Shown here piece by piece: positions 24,148 to 35,108 of a stretch of 64,000 nucleotides of DNA. The stretch spans positions 18,027,596-18,091,595 of the forward strand of contig OX336343.1 in the NCBI GenBank assembly GCA_946902875.1, given 5' to 3'. Made by a program: the position numbers and the translations under genes. Origin of the DNA: Nematopogon swammerdamellus. Its lineage: Eukaryota > Arthropoda > Insecta > Lepidoptera > Adelidae. The notes below the pieces were generated by a model. It was not told the origin of the DNA, did not search any database, and saw only the letters and a list, made by a program, of their open reading frames with translations. The first letter of the stretch is position 1, and each line of letters begins with the position of its first letter.

Positions 24148-24430
24148 TATACACGGTGTTGCAGCTGCCCCCGTAATATTTTAACTGACATAAGGGGGTT
24201 ATTCTATATGTGAAACTAAATAACTTATGTGGTGGAAAAAAAAAATTTTTTTGGTTCAAAAAAAATTTTTTTTTTCCATACTAATTTTAAATACCTATTC
24301 TCAAAATGTATGGAGAAAAAAAAATTTTTTTTCTTCAAATTAAAAAGTCGTAGAACAAAAGTTGTTCTATTTCACTTACAGAATCACCCCCTTTCGGGTT
24401 TTACGGTTGGGGTTGCAACACCGTGTATAA
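24148..24430. mobile_element. MITE with TA target site
   Basis: The ends CACGGTGTTGCA and TGCAACACCGTG are inverted and bounded by TA on both sides. An inner pair, AAGGGGGTTATTCTATATGT and its partner ATTTCACTTACAGAATCACC, extends the arms. The centre is A/T homopolymer blocks. TA duplications suggest a Tc1/mariner-like source, but no transposase is present. Confidence 0.75.
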
Positions 24431-25002
24431 TATCAATAGCCCGCGATCATAATATCAAAAAAAATTCTCGAGTACGAAATTGTTGAAAAAAATATTTCCC
24501 TACTCCGGAAACATTAGTAGGTCTAGAAGCCGGATTGACACTGTTAGGGGTGAAATAAAAAAAAGTACAAAATTAAGGTGCCCCCATACAAGAAACCAAA
24601 TTTATTTTTGTGGTGCGGAAACCTTGGTGCGCGCGTCCGCCTCGCACTTGGCCGGTTTTTTTTTTTTCTCTTTTATGAACCTGATATGATCAACTATAGT
24701 GTGTTGGCGACGATTTGTTCCTTTCGGTATTCGAAAAGTGAAAGAAAGTGGTTCACGCCAAAGAGCAACGAACCCTCTGCCTTTCGCACACCGTGCCCTT
24801 AGGTGCGGCGGCGCACAGCGCTCGGTCACGCACGAGCCGCGCACACGTCATACATAGCGCCTTCGTCATATTCTATCTTTGACATGAAAAGTCGTGACAA
24901 ATTTCCCACGCGCCATTGCGTTGAGTCACGGCCAGGTAATGAAATCGGAACTGATCTACAAGAGTTCCGTCTTAATAGTTAAGTCTTAATCTTCAAAGGA
25001 TG
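24431..25002. other. Intergenic with a repeat end
   Basis: Positions 24625-24670 (CGCGCGTCCGCCTCGCACTT, then GGCCGGTTTTT) resemble repeat ends near 33020 and 57290. The rest is unassigned. Confidence 0.4.
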
Positions 25003-25375
25003 GTCGTCATGGAGTAAGTTACTTTGTTTTATGAGATACTGCGTTTGCAGACTCTATGTATGATACTAAAACTAAATTTTACGATTTTTAGAAATATTTT
25101 CTGTGTGTATGTACGAGTATGTTCCTCCATAACTCTTAAACCGATCGGCCGAATTCGATGAAATTTATTACAAGCACATTTGATTATACGGGACACAGGA
25201 TAGGCTAAATAAAATTCAGTTACGGTTACGCTAAGATGTGGCTCTCATACAAACCGAATTGTTCCGCCCGCCAAAATAAAGGTCGGTTTAATAAATAAAT
25301 AAATAAAAGCGGGCTTACTTACGTTCTTCTTTTCAAATACGAATTTCACGCGAGTGAAGCCGCGGGCAAAACTTA
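25003..25375 (+). mobile_element. Helitron-like short element
   Basis: It begins near GTCATGGAGTAAGTTACTTT and contains ATAACTCTTAAACCGATCGG and TATACGGGACACAGGATAGG. It ends with GAATTTCACGCGAGTGAAGC, then CGCGGGCAAAACTTA. Other copies of this end read GCGAGCGAAGCCGCGGGCAA and finish in CTAG before T. They form a small stem with a bulge near the end, as at Helitron 3' ends. Related copies: 44147-44440, 52797-53120 and 46533-46612. The Helitron assignment is an inference from the 3' end only. Confidence 0.6.
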
Positions 25376-25540
25376 TATAATAATAATAAATAATACACTA
25401 TAAGTCACTTTATGCTTGGCAAGGGCGGGCTTATTGCCTTATTGTCAACTCGGTGGACGTACATTTTTACATGGATTCCGAACCATGAAGCAGTGCGGTC
25501 AAGGTATGCACATATTTTTTTTTAAATCAGAAAAAAACTC

Positions 25541-25620
25541 ATTGGTACACGCCGGTTGTATTCGAACCTCGGACCTCTCGCAAGAGAATCCGTCGCCCAG
25601 ACCACTCGGCCACTCGCCGC
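25541..25620 (-). repeat. tRNA-Ser-like SINE head or tRNA pseudogene
   Basis: On the minus strand there is a box-A-like GTGGCCGAGTGGTCTGGGCG and a box-B-like GGTTCGAATAC. The spacing and a long variable-arm-like segment (CTTGCGAGAGGTCCGAGG) recall tRNA-Ser. The acceptor stem does not close cleanly. An A-rich stretch follows on the same strand. It differs from the tRNA-like head of family S, so it represents a second Pol III-type element. Confidence 0.5.
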
Positions 25621-25697
25621 CGTACATAGTTTCACGGTTAGGATTAGTAATGCTGGAGGAGCTTCCATTATTATAGCAATGAGCATACAGATGTAGG

Positions 25698-26017
25698 CAG
25701 GGTTACCAGTTGAAAAAAACCGGACATTTTTCATCAAAGGGTCTTTGATTTTAAAGTACAAAATGTTTCATGATCTCTAATACTTTAATATCGAAAATGA
25801 AAGGATAATAATTAAATGGTTATTCAGAGTATTATGGTTGAATTGATCGAACTGTTTGCAATAATGAAGAATGATTATTATTAAAATGTTCTGAACAAAA
25901 TAAATATATGAAGAAAAAACCGTATGTTTAGATGTCCGGTTTTTCATTATTTTGAAGAACGGACACAAGCCTCAAAACCGGACTGTCCGGTTCAAAACCG
26001 GATATCTGGCAACCCTG
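25698..26017. mobile_element. MITE with CAGGGTTRCCAG ends
   Basis: The left end CAGGGTTACCAG and the right end CTGGCAACCCTG are inverted. The sequence TGTAGG directly precedes the left end and directly follows the right end, so a 6-bp target duplication is likely. Inner CCGGACA/TGTCCGG and AAAACCGG motifs recur. Non-coding; superfamily unclear. Confidence 0.75.
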
Positions 26018-26261
26018 TGTAGGTGGTAACGGCTACTGTGGGTGGGACGCGCGGCGCACACACAGTTTCCGGCCAGTTCCTGGAAGCACAATGCCGGAGA
26101 GCGGCGGACACAAATAGCCGGACAAAGCGACGCCGGTATCCGGCTATAAGTCCTGGTGACACGCACTACGATCCTTTGAAGTGATTTGACGAATGTGCAG
26201 GATATTGCGACGGTTTTAGCTCAGTATGCCATGGGCGGCTCTGGCATTTTTGTATTCCTTT

Positions 26262-26475
26262 TTTAACCCCCGACGCAAAAGGAGGGGTGTTGTATGTTTC
26301 ACGCCTCCGTCTGTCAGTGTGTTTGTCTGTGTGTTTGTCTGTGTGTCTGGCTGTGTGTCTGTCGGCGTTTCGCTGTGTCTGTGTGTCGGTCTGTGGCATC
26401 GTAGCTCCCAAACGGATGGGCAGATTTGGATGCGGTTTTTTTCTTAGGTTTGATGAAGATCAGGTCAGCCGATTT
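26262..26475 (+). repeat. Interspersed repeat with CCCCGACGCAAAAGGAGGGG start
   Basis: It starts CCCCGACGCAAAAGGAGGGG, runs through a degenerate TGTCTG tract, and then GCATCGTAGCTCCCAAACGG and GCGGTTTTTTTCTTAGG. The inverted counterpart is at 40005-40115. The TGTCTG tract creates spurious serine/valine/cysteine-rich frames. Confidence 0.7.
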
Positions 26476-27110
26476 GAAGATCATCAGCACTTCTCCTAAT
26501 TGGTGAAGGAATATCTGCTGTAAAATGGAAATTTATTATGCTTTCATTTGTAGCCTTTAAGTAAATAAACAGAAATTAATACAAAACGAATTTATCCTAG
26601 TAACCCTAACCTAGTTCAAATGGCGTCTCTTAAAAAGCTTGAAATAAAAGTTAAATTACAAATTCACATTTCGTTCCCTTACCTTTTTGAACATAAAATG
26701 TTGTACATACAAACTAACTGAGATCTCAATTCAAGGCATTAATTCCAAACGTGCAGTATGCCAAGTGGAGCTTTGGAGCGAGGCGATAATACAAACGGAA
26801 TGGTAAGACGGAAAGGGACGGAAGAGTGTGAGAGACCACCTTGTTAGTGGCACCTTCCCGCCGGTAATCGGTTTACGGAGCTTGTCAAAATTTTTCTTAT
26901 TATAAATGGGACCCAACTATAAAGTGATGTGCTGATATCGATAAATGAATAATCGATTTATAGGTATAAGTCAATAAAATTGTTCGAATATTTAAGGTCA
27001 GTGTTTAGAATAAAACTAGAAGATATAAACATACATAACGACGATATTACTAAAAACGTATTTACGTTTGCAAAGACAACTAAAAATAATTATTGTGAAT
27101 CGGAATGATT
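26476..27110. other. Intergenic, nothing recognised
   Basis: No exon or named repeat was found. Confidence 0.4.
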
Positions 27111-27210
27111 TATTTTATTGCTCCAGAACTGGATGGCTGTGGCTGTGTTCGAGGTCGGAGCTTCAGGCGAAGCCAATTTCACCGCCGACAAGGTGCCTGT
27201 GACCCTAGTA
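27111..27210 (+). repeat. Interspersed repeat, family G
   Basis: It shares AGAACTGGATGGCTGTGGCT, GTTCGAGGTCGGAGC and GAAGCCAATTTCACCGCCGA with 14464-14600 and, inverted, with 57826-57915. Confidence 0.6.
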
Positions 27211-27881
27211 GCAAAAATGTTTGGCATCTGGTTAGGTAGGGCAACAAGTTAGAACGTTTGGGCAACGGTGTGATTTAGCGGGGCACAACGTACTGACGTT
27301 GAGAAACTGTTTATTTGCCAACAATTTTGGATGGGCCGACGACGTAGAAAACATTGTTAAAAATATATACTTATTTTATTTAAATAATTATTTTCTGCTC
27401 TTTAGTCTTGCGTGTGTGCGTGAAATTTTTCAACCTATTCTAAACAACAGTTCTGAGCTATGTTTAAAATTTCAAGTCGCTTGCTTATCGGGAAGTTAGT
27501 TTTAAAATCGATTGCAAAATGAAATCATTCTGAAAAAAAGTGCAAAGAAAAAATAATTGGGAAATCTATTTTAGGTACTTGAAAAAAGTTATGGTATACA
27601 TTTATTTTCTGTATTATATGACATAGGTATGCGAAGATATGAAAGGAACCTCCTGTTTTATTGACGTCCAAGGTGCACACGAAAGTTCATTAGGTACCTA
27701 AACGACACACTGTATTTTCCAGTAAATGAAACGTTATTTATGACATGCAAATAAAATCGTTCACAGTGTATCAGATAGATCAGAAATAATATTTGTTCAA
27801 ATTTCAACAACACAAACGATTAATAAATTGGTGTTGCTGACGCGGACGGCTGACCAAAAGTTATTGTTACTAGGGGCCGCC
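27211..27881. other. Intergenic, nothing recognised
   Basis: AT-rich; no exon or named repeat. Confidence 0.4.
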
Positions 27882-28026
27882 TTTTTTTATGGAAACTGAC
27901 ACGGTTGGCTACATCAGCCACTACATCTTTGATGTCTGCCCAGAACACCTTGGTGAAATAGGTGCCATGTCAGTGCTTCCCTTAGGTTGTGCCGGCAACA
28001 CTGAACTGGAAGGAAAACACGAACAC
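27882..28026 (-). mobile_element. SINE 3' fragment
   Basis: Tail and adjacent body on the minus strand: poly-T, ATGGAAACTGACACGGTTGG, then TGCCATGTCAGTGCTTCCCT, ending near GGAAAACACGAAC. Diverged and 5'-truncated. Confidence 0.8.
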
Positions 28027-28515
28027 GCCTTGAGGGCGTACTAATTGGCAGAAAAAAGATGACAGCGCAGGCTGACGACGATTTGGGAAAATTAAGTTGT
28101 CGTGAACAAATGGTGGTCATTTCAAACATGACAATTTACTTAATAGTTCGCTTAGTATAATCACATTAAACTATATTTGCGTGAAATTGGTTACTAATTA
28201 AGTTATCATTTTTATAAACGAAGCAAAAAAAAATTTACCTAGAATTATATCGATAATCGTGTCCTGTTGGCTAGTTACATCACTAGCGGGCCGTGCTACC
28301 TGCATGGTGATTTACACATCTATACGACCCTGAAGACATCTATCTACTTATACCTGGGAAAAATTATATTTAATCCTAATTGAGATGGAGTAAATATTAA
28401 ACAAATCAATTTTACTAATTCAAATGCGAAAGTTATATCAATATTTGCGTTATTATAATGAATATATAAAATAAGCCCATATTTAGCGTTCCAACTTATT
28501 ACACGTACATTATTG

Positions 28516-28843
28516 TACCGTGTGGGGCCGGTACTTTAAAAGAATAGCCCCACTGCATCTCTCCCCGTGTATGTCGTAAAAGGCGACTAAGGGATATGAC
28601 TCCCTTCTTATATTACTAGGTGGTAGGGTTTAGCCCGCCCGGGTTGGTACCACCGCACTGAATGAAAGGTCGGTCGAAACGGCTATGTAAATAGTTTGTG
28701 TTTTCCGTCCAGTTCAGTGTAGCCGGCACGACCGAGGGGAGGCACTGACGTGGCACCAAGTTCACCCGGTGTTATGGGCTGACATCATGGATGTTGTAGG
28801 TGATGTAAGCCAACCGTGTCAGTTTCCATAAAAAAAAAAAAAC
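28516..28843 (+). mobile_element. Hybrid SINE H1, full length
   Basis: It has the same head-body junction and diagnostic bases as the copy at 13681-14003. It ends in GTTTCCAT and 12 A. One extra base interrupts GATGTAAGCCAACC, and GAGGGGAGGC replaces GAAGGGAAGC. Confidence 0.93.
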
Positions 28844-29460
28844 TTATAAAGTGAGTCCTTGAGATGATGAAAAGCCCCATTCAATGAAGTTATTTGGTAG
28901 CGACTAGCGAACCTAATCGACATTACTCTATTACAAGCTATATCTATTGATCGACAGATTAATATATTTTTTGCTAGACTACATTCGATACAAATGATCT
29001 GGAAATCTCGCGGTAGGTCCTTCGCACCTCATCCCACCACTCCCCCGCCCCGCCGCATTACTCTCGCTCGATAGAGTCATCGAAGAGTCATCGACAGCGC
29101 GGCAAGTGCGTGACCGCTTCTTCCTCGATCAGTATCGATCGACGCTCGATACATTTATCTTTATGCAAAGGCGCCAAGGCATGCCAAATAAAAATAAAAC
29201 CACCAAGTGCGACTGCTCGCGCACCGAGGAGGGAGGAACGGTAATATTTTGCACATTTTTAGCGTTATCATTAGGGGACCACTGAACGTAAAATTGTAAA
29301 TTAAATACTTTTTTTTTTATATCGACGGTTCTCATTTTAACGAGCATTTTAAGGATACGGGTTTCAAGAAATAAAAAGATAATAAACCTATGCAGAAACA
29401 CGTTACTTCATTGATTATGCAATATGAAAGGCTGAATTTTTAATTTTGGTTACAGGTGCC
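28844..29460. other. Intergenic, nothing recognised
   Basis: Positions 29020-29110 are GC-rich without exon structure. Confidence 0.4.
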
Positions 29461-29806
29461 GTGCCGTGTGGGGCGGGTACTTAAAAAGAATGTCCCCACT
29501 GCATCTCTCCCCATGCATGTCGTAAAAGGCGACTAAGGGATAAGGACAATATGCCGTGCTGAAGGGCGACAGGCTCGCCACCTCTCACCTTGGCACGGTA
29601 CTTTCACCGACTCATGCAGCAGGTGGGTCTTCGTGCCTTACTTGCTGCTTGATCGATTTAATCGTTAATTGTTCGAATACTTTGCGAAACGTGGTAGTCG
29701 GTGTTGTGCTGTAATTGACCAGAGTTCTTGCAGCACAACACCGATTACTCTGCTTACCCCGATTGTCGGGATTCAGCGTGTGTGATATGTATGTATCTAT
29801 GTGCCC
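29461..29806 (+). mobile_element. Family Z repeat, nearly full
   Basis: It has the Z head (CCGTGTGGGGCGGGTACTTA...GTCGTAAAAGGCGACTAAGG) continuing into its own body (GGGCGACAGGCTCGCCACCT, CATGCAGCAGGTGGGTCTTC). The end is GATTGTCGGGATTCAGCGTG and a short TATGTATG tail. No tRNA-like boxes were seen. This appears to be the parent from which hybrid SINEs took their head. Confidence 0.8.
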
Positions 29807-30261
29807 TTAAACCCGAAAACAATAATTTTAAAAAATTACTTGGATACTTCTCTCCTACACCATAAAGTTTAATTCCCATCGTTCGCGTTACTGTGAAATT
29901 ACCGATGTGATCTATGCTACCGATCGACCAGGCAAGGTGACTGGCGCGTCACAGGCGGTCACGGCGTGACGACAGCCGTGAAATGACACGGGTCACTCCC
30001 ACGCACCTGCCGTGCTGTACTGACTGCATAGATATATGCACGTCAAGATAGGGCATGCCATCTGTTAAAGTGACGCAAGGAAATTATATACTAGATAGGA
30101 GAAATAATTCAATCGAATTTCCAATTTGAAATAGGTACACAATTTTTTAATTTTTTTTTTAAATCTTTGTTACTTACACGATAGTAAAATTGTCAGAAAT
30201 CATAGGAGGAAGAATTAAATCTTATTATGTAAATGACACGAAGATAAAAATATCTTCGCTG
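29807..30261. other. Intergenic, nothing recognised
   Basis: A GC-rich stretch at 29930-30020 has no exon structure. Confidence 0.4.
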
Positions 30262-30374
30262 CGAATTGAAATGAAGGGAAGCACTGACATGACACTTAGT
30301 TCACCCGGTGTTATGGGCTGACATCACGGATGCTGTAGGTGATGTAGACAACCGGGTCAGTTTCTATAAAAAAA
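30262..30374 (+). mobile_element. SINE 3' fragment, family S
   Basis: GAAATGAAGGGAAGCACTGA through GGTGATGTAGACAACCGGGT, then GTTTCTAT and poly-A. Only the last third of the element is present. Confidence 0.85.
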
Positions 30375-30805
30375 ATCTTGGTAAATTTGATAAACAGAAA
30401 ATCATAACACAAGCTGAATGGATAAACAAAAATTCATTTTATATTACACTCTATAAATGTGGAGATGGGGAGCTGTAAATGCATTATTTCCATGAATTAG
30501 GTACCTACATCTTCAGACTCCGACTGTCTCGCCGAATCAGTTATCGTGCGAGCGACGCGCTCCGCTCGGTGGGAAAGTATCGATCGTCTCGGAAACGGAA
30601 TGCGTGTCCGATAAGCTCGATGTCGCTCGTGCAGAAACTATCGAACCGCGCGCGGCACTAATTGGTCGACGTTCGAAATTTAAATTCTTGTATATATATT
30701 TAGCGCAACTGGATAGAAATGTCTTGCGAATGAATTACCGAATTAGAGCTGATAAGAAATTTCCTTAAAATAAATAAAAAAAAATTAATTTAATATAAAT
30801 ATTAA
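30375..30805. other. Intergenic, GC-rich patch
   Basis: Positions 30515-30665 are CpG-rich with several CGATCG-type palindromes. A short open frame is present but there are no splice signals or recognised motif. Confidence 0.35.
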
Positions 30806-31100
30806 CTCTGACCGTGTTTCGGATTACACGTAAAACTGTAGGACCTTGCCCTTCTTGCCTTACTAGGTGGTACTGGTAGGGTTTAACTCGCCCGGGTTGG
30901 CACCATCGCACTCAATGAAAGTTTAGTGTAGCCGGCACGACCGAAGTGAAGCACTGACATGGTACCTAGTTCACCAAGGTGTTGTGGGCTGACATCACGG
31001 ATGTGTAGTAATTTTGGAAACTGACACGGTTGGCTACACTACATCACCTATTACTAATAGAATAGGTAGGTGATGTAGCCAACCGTGTCAGTTTCCAAAA
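30806..31100 (+). mobile_element. SINE with duplicated inverted tail
   Basis: It begins inside the tRNA-like head (GACCGTGTTTCGGATTACAC) and has an internally deleted body. The tail is replaced by an inverted duplication: 31012-31052 is the tail reversed (TTGGAAACTGACACGGTTGG) and 31061-31100 is the tail forward (GATGTAGCCAACCGTGTCAG, then TTTCCAAAA). The poly-A is lost. Confidence 0.8.
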
Positions 31101-31942
31101 CTAAAAAACACTTTTTTAAAGCTACCTACTTGTTCATTTGTGTATTTTAACAAATGCGAATATTAATTTGCATGATTTAGTTGTAGTTTAATTAATTATA
31201 CTATAATGTTAATTGTACGTAACACTTGTAAGCAGAAGTCGAATGCATGAATTGCATGAAATGCACATGACAGGCCCGTTTAAAACTGTTCAGTTAGCCA
31301 CCCGCGCCACGACCCACTTCTACCAGAATAAGGCCAAACATGACCCCGAATGATCACCATGGATGAAGAAACTTGTTATGTATAGATAATAAACGTTGAT
31401 AAATTACATATCCATAAACAGACATTTTTATCAAAGATAGAACTTTAACAAATTCTAAAATATGAGTCGACATTCCTAACTTTTATGAAAAATATAATAA
31501 TCGTACAATTATTCGTCCGAGAGATACGCTTTGCCCACCGCGACGCGCGTCGCCTCGCCCCGGGACTCCGGGAGCGCTGGACGGAATCGCTCCTAACTTT
31601 ATTATTGAGCTGTTACGAATTACGATCCGCCGCCCGCCGCCGCCCGCACTCTATGACTTCTTGTTTTTTTTTTTTGTTATTTATATGGTCTCGTGTTGGG
31701 GAAGGTTAAAATTTTACGTAAGCTTTCTACAATTTAATTCATAATGTTATTAACTCTAATAAGGCGCATAAGGCTCAATTCACACTGGGACGGCAGCGGC
31801 CGGCAGCGCGGCCCGCCGGCGCGGCGCCGCGCGTCCGCTCGACCTTTTCGAACTTTTCAAGCGATATTGGTCTTTTTAAGTATGTATAGATGTCATAATC
31901 AGGGTTCAGAGATCCTCGTATATGTTCCAATTTCTAAGAACG
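31101..31942. other. Intergenic, two GC-rich patches
   Basis: Positions 31520-31660 and 31780-31850 are CG-rich (for example CGGCAGCGGCCGGCAGCGCG). No exon with matching splice sites was identified. Confidence 0.35.
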
Positions 31943-32237
31943 TGTGGTGATAGCGACACCTATCCCACAACTGAATAATAAAGATCGATAATAACCTACA
32001 TCGCTTCGCGACGAAGAAACAGAAAGATTCACTAGCACACCAACAGGTGGCAAATAACGGCTAATTAAGAATTCCATACGCCACATAACACATTGCTGAA
32101 ATATCAAATACGCCTCGCATAAATACAGATCTCTTGGCAGAACAACTGGGCACTCGCCCATACAACAACATCAGCTGCAGCTACACGTGGAGCCAGAGGA
32201 CACGACACCGCTTCACCTTTTACCTCACAGCTCTACA
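31943..32237 (+). repeat. Left LTR of the TRIM
   Basis: It begins TGTGGTGATAG and ends CTCTACA, with an AATAAA polyadenylation-type signal near 31975. It differs from the right LTR by GATAATAACC for GATAAAATAACC, AGAATTCC for AGAACTCC, and GATCTCTTGG for GATCGCTTGG. Confidence 0.92.
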
Positions 32238-32238
32238 T

Positions 32239-32248
32239 TGGTGACCCC
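32239..32248 (+). promoter_or_regulatory. Primer-binding-site-like sequence of the TRIM
   Basis: TGGTGACCCC lies one base after the left LTR. TGG pairs with the CCA end of a tRNA, as in insect gypsy-like elements. The tRNA species was not determined. Confidence 0.75.
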
Positions 32249-32289
32249 TACAAAGAACATCGCAACCTTCATGAAGCTGACATCGCAAC

Positions 32290-32338
32290 ATTACCTACTG
32301 GCTTCCCACAAGCGGGTCTCACTCAACCAGTAGGTAAT
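32290..32338 (+). other. Hairpin in the TRIM internal region
   Basis: ATTACCTACTGG (32290-32301) and CCAGTAGGTAAT (32327-32338) are perfect 12-bp arms around a 25-nt loop. Its position after the primer site is where LTR-element RNAs carry packaging or dimer structures; that role is inferred. Confidence 0.7.
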
Positions 32339-32503
32339 CGAAGCAAGCAAAACAACACTCGGTCAACGCCCCGCCGCCGCCGCGCGCCTCCACAGAGGAC
32401 TACGTCAGCAGTACCGCGACACCAACTGACCACGCCGACCAAGCTTCGTCATCGGAGCATACTGACTGATCGGCTCTCAATCGTCACGGACTACGTCACG
32501 ACT

Positions 32504-32513
32504 GAGGGGGGAA
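32504..32513 (+). promoter_or_regulatory. Polypurine tract of the TRIM
   Basis: GAGGGGGGAA lies three bases before the right LTR start, the usual place of the plus-strand priming site. Confidence 0.8.
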
Positions 32514-32516
32514 TAC

Positions 32517-32813
32517 TGTGGTGATAGCGACACCTATCCCACAACTGAATAATAAAGATCGATAAAATAACCTACATCGCTTCGCGACGAAGAAACAGAA
32601 AGATTCACTAGCACACCAACAGGTGGCAAATAACGGCTAATTAAGAACTCCATACGCCACATAACACATTGCTGAAATATCAAATACGCCTCGCATAAAT
32701 ACAGATCGCTTGGCAGAACAACTGGGCACTCGCCCATACAACAACATCAGCTGCAGCTACACGTGGAGCCAGAGGACACGACACCGCTTCACCTTTTACC
32801 TCACAGCTCTACA
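32517..32813 (+). repeat. Right LTR of the TRIM
   Basis: 297 bp, about 99 percent the same as the left LTR. It ends CTCTACA and is followed by the AACG target duplication. Confidence 0.92.
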
Positions 32814-32817
32814 AACG

Positions 32818-33797
32818 TATCGCTTTTCCAAATCTTGTGTGTCCTGCCTGTTACATGGTTCTCCAAAGGTATAGCCGGCATGGCGCTTCTGTAAGCGTGG
32901 TCTTGCGAGAAATTGAGTTATTGAATTTGTCTGATCTTCCATTGGATTGCTCAGTCAACTGTGCCGGCTATCTTTAGAAGGAATAAAAATTTTGATCGTT
33001 TTGTCTAAAAACACAATAGAATGCGCGCAGCGCGAGTCCGATATCGCACTTGGTCGGTTTTTTTTTCTTCTCCTATCTTGATTCTCATGTGTTTTAATCG
33101 CGCGGTGTTTTGTTAGAATGTAATGTTGAAGTGAATAAAAATAAAGATTTCTTATTCCTATCATCAAAACCAAAGAAACAGACTGGAGAATCTGTGAATA
33201 TTTCTGGCGTCAATTTTATTGCATTTATTGGGAAACAAAACAAGATGAACTTTTATTAAATAAGGTAACGTAAATATGAACAGAGCGTACATAGGCTACG
33301 TTTCGCGGCGCAAGTGCTCCGCGCGCCACAGCTCGTATTTCACCGGACCCGAACAGCTATAACGTTCAACTGAAGCGAGCGACTGTTAAACCGCCATATT
33401 ACTTAAAAACTGGTCGCTGTCAAAGTTCATACAATAGAAAAATAATAAAGGCAAAGGCATAAAGTTCAACGTTGAAACGTGCAAGTTGACTGTTCGCAAA
33501 AATTATGCGACATCAGAGCGAAAATATGGAGATAGTTGGTTATCGCGTTGGCGGCTCAAGCCAGAGACCCAGATTCGAATCCTGGCCGGGATCTATTATT
33601 TCCAATGATTTTCGCTTTGCATTTTTCTAATAAAAATATAACAAAGGCAAAGGTCGCTTAACCACAGAACCGACATTTTGAGCTGGTTTCCAACCGTCAC
33701 AATGCCCGAAGACAGTAAAGGCATAAAATGAAAAAAATATATATAAATGTTAAAATAAAAACACATAACTTTAAAAACGACTGAGTTAGTAGGTAGC
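32818..33797. other. Intergenic, possible tRNA-like remnant
   Basis: Near 33020-33070 lies a repeat end (GCGAGTCCGATATCGCACTT, then GGTCGGTTTTT). Positions 33536-33595 include a box-B-like GATTCGAATCC after GGCGGCTCAAGCC, but no acceptor stem forms. No exon was seen. Confidence 0.4.
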
Positions 33798-34052
33798 GAG
33801 CGTTTCAACTAAAAGTTGCCTTCGCCGTTATGTTGGCTCCACTGTTAGTGTCACTGTCAGTGCTTAAATTCGTGTTGCCAGATTGTGAAGATTATATTAC
33901 CTAATAATGTAATCGATATTTACCGTATAATAAATACGGTAGATACCGATAATTACGGGTAAATCTCTACACATAGCAACCCTCAACTCTGCTTTGACAG
34001 ATAGACAGTGGAGTCAACATAAACGCGAAGGGAACTTTTAGTTGAAACGCTC
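33798..34052. mobile_element. MITE with about 60-bp inverted repeats
   Basis: GAGCGTTTCAACTAAAAGTT at the left and AACTTTTAGTTGAAACGCTC at the right are inverted. The arms continue through CCTTCGC and CTCCACTGT. The centre holds AT-rich sequence with a TTACCGTATAATAAATACGGTA hairpin-like core. No clear target duplication. Confidence 0.75.
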
Positions 34053-34526
34053 TCTAGCTACAATATTAATATTTTGACAACGAGCGATGGCGTTAATTTT
34101 ACGTTTGTCAATATTTTGTTTTACAATAACTTTGCAGTTACCGGTTGCTATACATACTACATTTTTCAATCGCGCGCTAAAGTGTTACGTTATAGCCCTG
34201 TGTGTGTGAGTGTAGTGAGGATTCCATGTCGGAGTGTCGCCGACAAAGCTCAGTGGGGAACCAAACGAGGTCCCACTCCTTCTATAATCCGGGTGCATTT
34301 ATTTTGACTTCGGTTTTGATGACCGAATAAAATTCGTGAATCGGTTTGTGTTGCCAATGAATCGTTTTATTTATTTTAGTTTGATGTTTGATGAATAAAA
34401 AAAAATGCTTTACCATTTAAGCAAAATACGACAATTTTAATAGAAGGGGATATGAGGAAGTATTATGGAAAAAAAAAGTAATGACAGTATATATAATATG
34501 TGTTATTATATTATGTACAACTGGCT
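34053..34526. other. Intergenic, nothing recognised
   Basis: No exon or named repeat. Confidence 0.4.
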
Positions 34527-35052
34527 CCTCGCGAAACCACGCTCATGGAGCTACAGATTAGATTTAGTAGATATTGGAAAGTATTAATAATGTGTATTCA
34601 TCTCCATAATTTTTTGTTTCATTTGAACATATTATGTTCATCTGAAACATTAACATTTTACATCAATAAAAAATAATACACTAAAACTAAAACTAATCTA
34701 AAATTAATAATAAGAAAACCTACAAATAATGAATTTTTGAAAGTCCGCCGAAGGCTCGTTTCTTGCATCCCGACGACGCCAAGCGTACCCGCCCAGCACC
34801 CTCGCCGCGTTACCCCTCTGAATCTCAATACCAATCCTCCGTATAAGGAAGGCTTTGGATCGGCGCGGCGGCGGGCAGTCGCCAGTCCTCTCCGCGAGAA
34901 GCTTTCCCAGCTACTCTGTGAAAACCTTGGTTTCAGACGACCACGGTCCCAAAGTCTCCACGGCGAAATTTTGAAACTCAAAGCGGTCACGATTACACAT
35001 ATCTACGAAATCTAATCTGTATCTCCACGGGCGTGGTTTCGCGAGGAGTTGT
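34527..35052. mobile_element. Inverted-repeat element, about 55-bp arms
   Basis: CTCCTCGCGAAACCACGCTC (34527) pairs with GGGCGTGGTTTCGCGAGGAG (35031-35050), and ACAGATTAGATTT with AAATCTAATCTGT. The interior has a GC-rich stretch at 34740-34930 with open frames on both strands, but none is recognised. A fragment of the same end (GCGTGGTTTCGCGAGGAG) lies at 55795. Confidence 0.65.
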
Positions 35053-35108
35053 GTTGTTGGCTGTGTCTGATTTTCTTTTGAACTTTTGGGCACATCACAA
35101 TTATTATA

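Larger units (their letters stand above)
31943..32813 (+). mobile_element. TRIM: miniature non-coding LTR retrotransposon
   Basis: Two long terminal repeats (31943-32237, 295 bp; 32517-32813, 297 bp) flank an internal region of only 279 bp. Each repeat starts TG (TGTGGTGATAGCGACACC) and ends CA (CAGCTCTACA). The element is bounded by AACG on both sides (31939-31942 and 32814-32817), a 4-bp target duplication. A primer-binding-site-like TGGTGACCCC follows the left repeat and a purine tract GAGGGGGGAA precedes the right repeat. The repeats differ by an AA insertion and about two substitutions, so the copy is recent. No gag, protease or polymerase frame exists; movement would need proteins from another element. 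Confidence 0.92.

Noticed and set aside
24229..24486. Lys/Phe-rich frame
   Set aside because: Made by A and T homopolymers at the centre of the MITE at 24148-24430.
31934..32161. Two near-identical open frames on the minus strand in 31934-32161 and 32534-32737
   Set aside because: They are antisense readings of the two LTRs of the TRIM and end at the element boundary.
33536..33595. Possible tRNA gene
   Set aside because: A box-B-like GATTCGAATCC is present, but no acceptor stem or clover-leaf can be formed.
34658..34990. 110-codon minus-strand frame and its plus-strand shadow
   Set aside because: Lies inside an inverted-repeat element in GC-rich DNA; composition explains the lack of stops.
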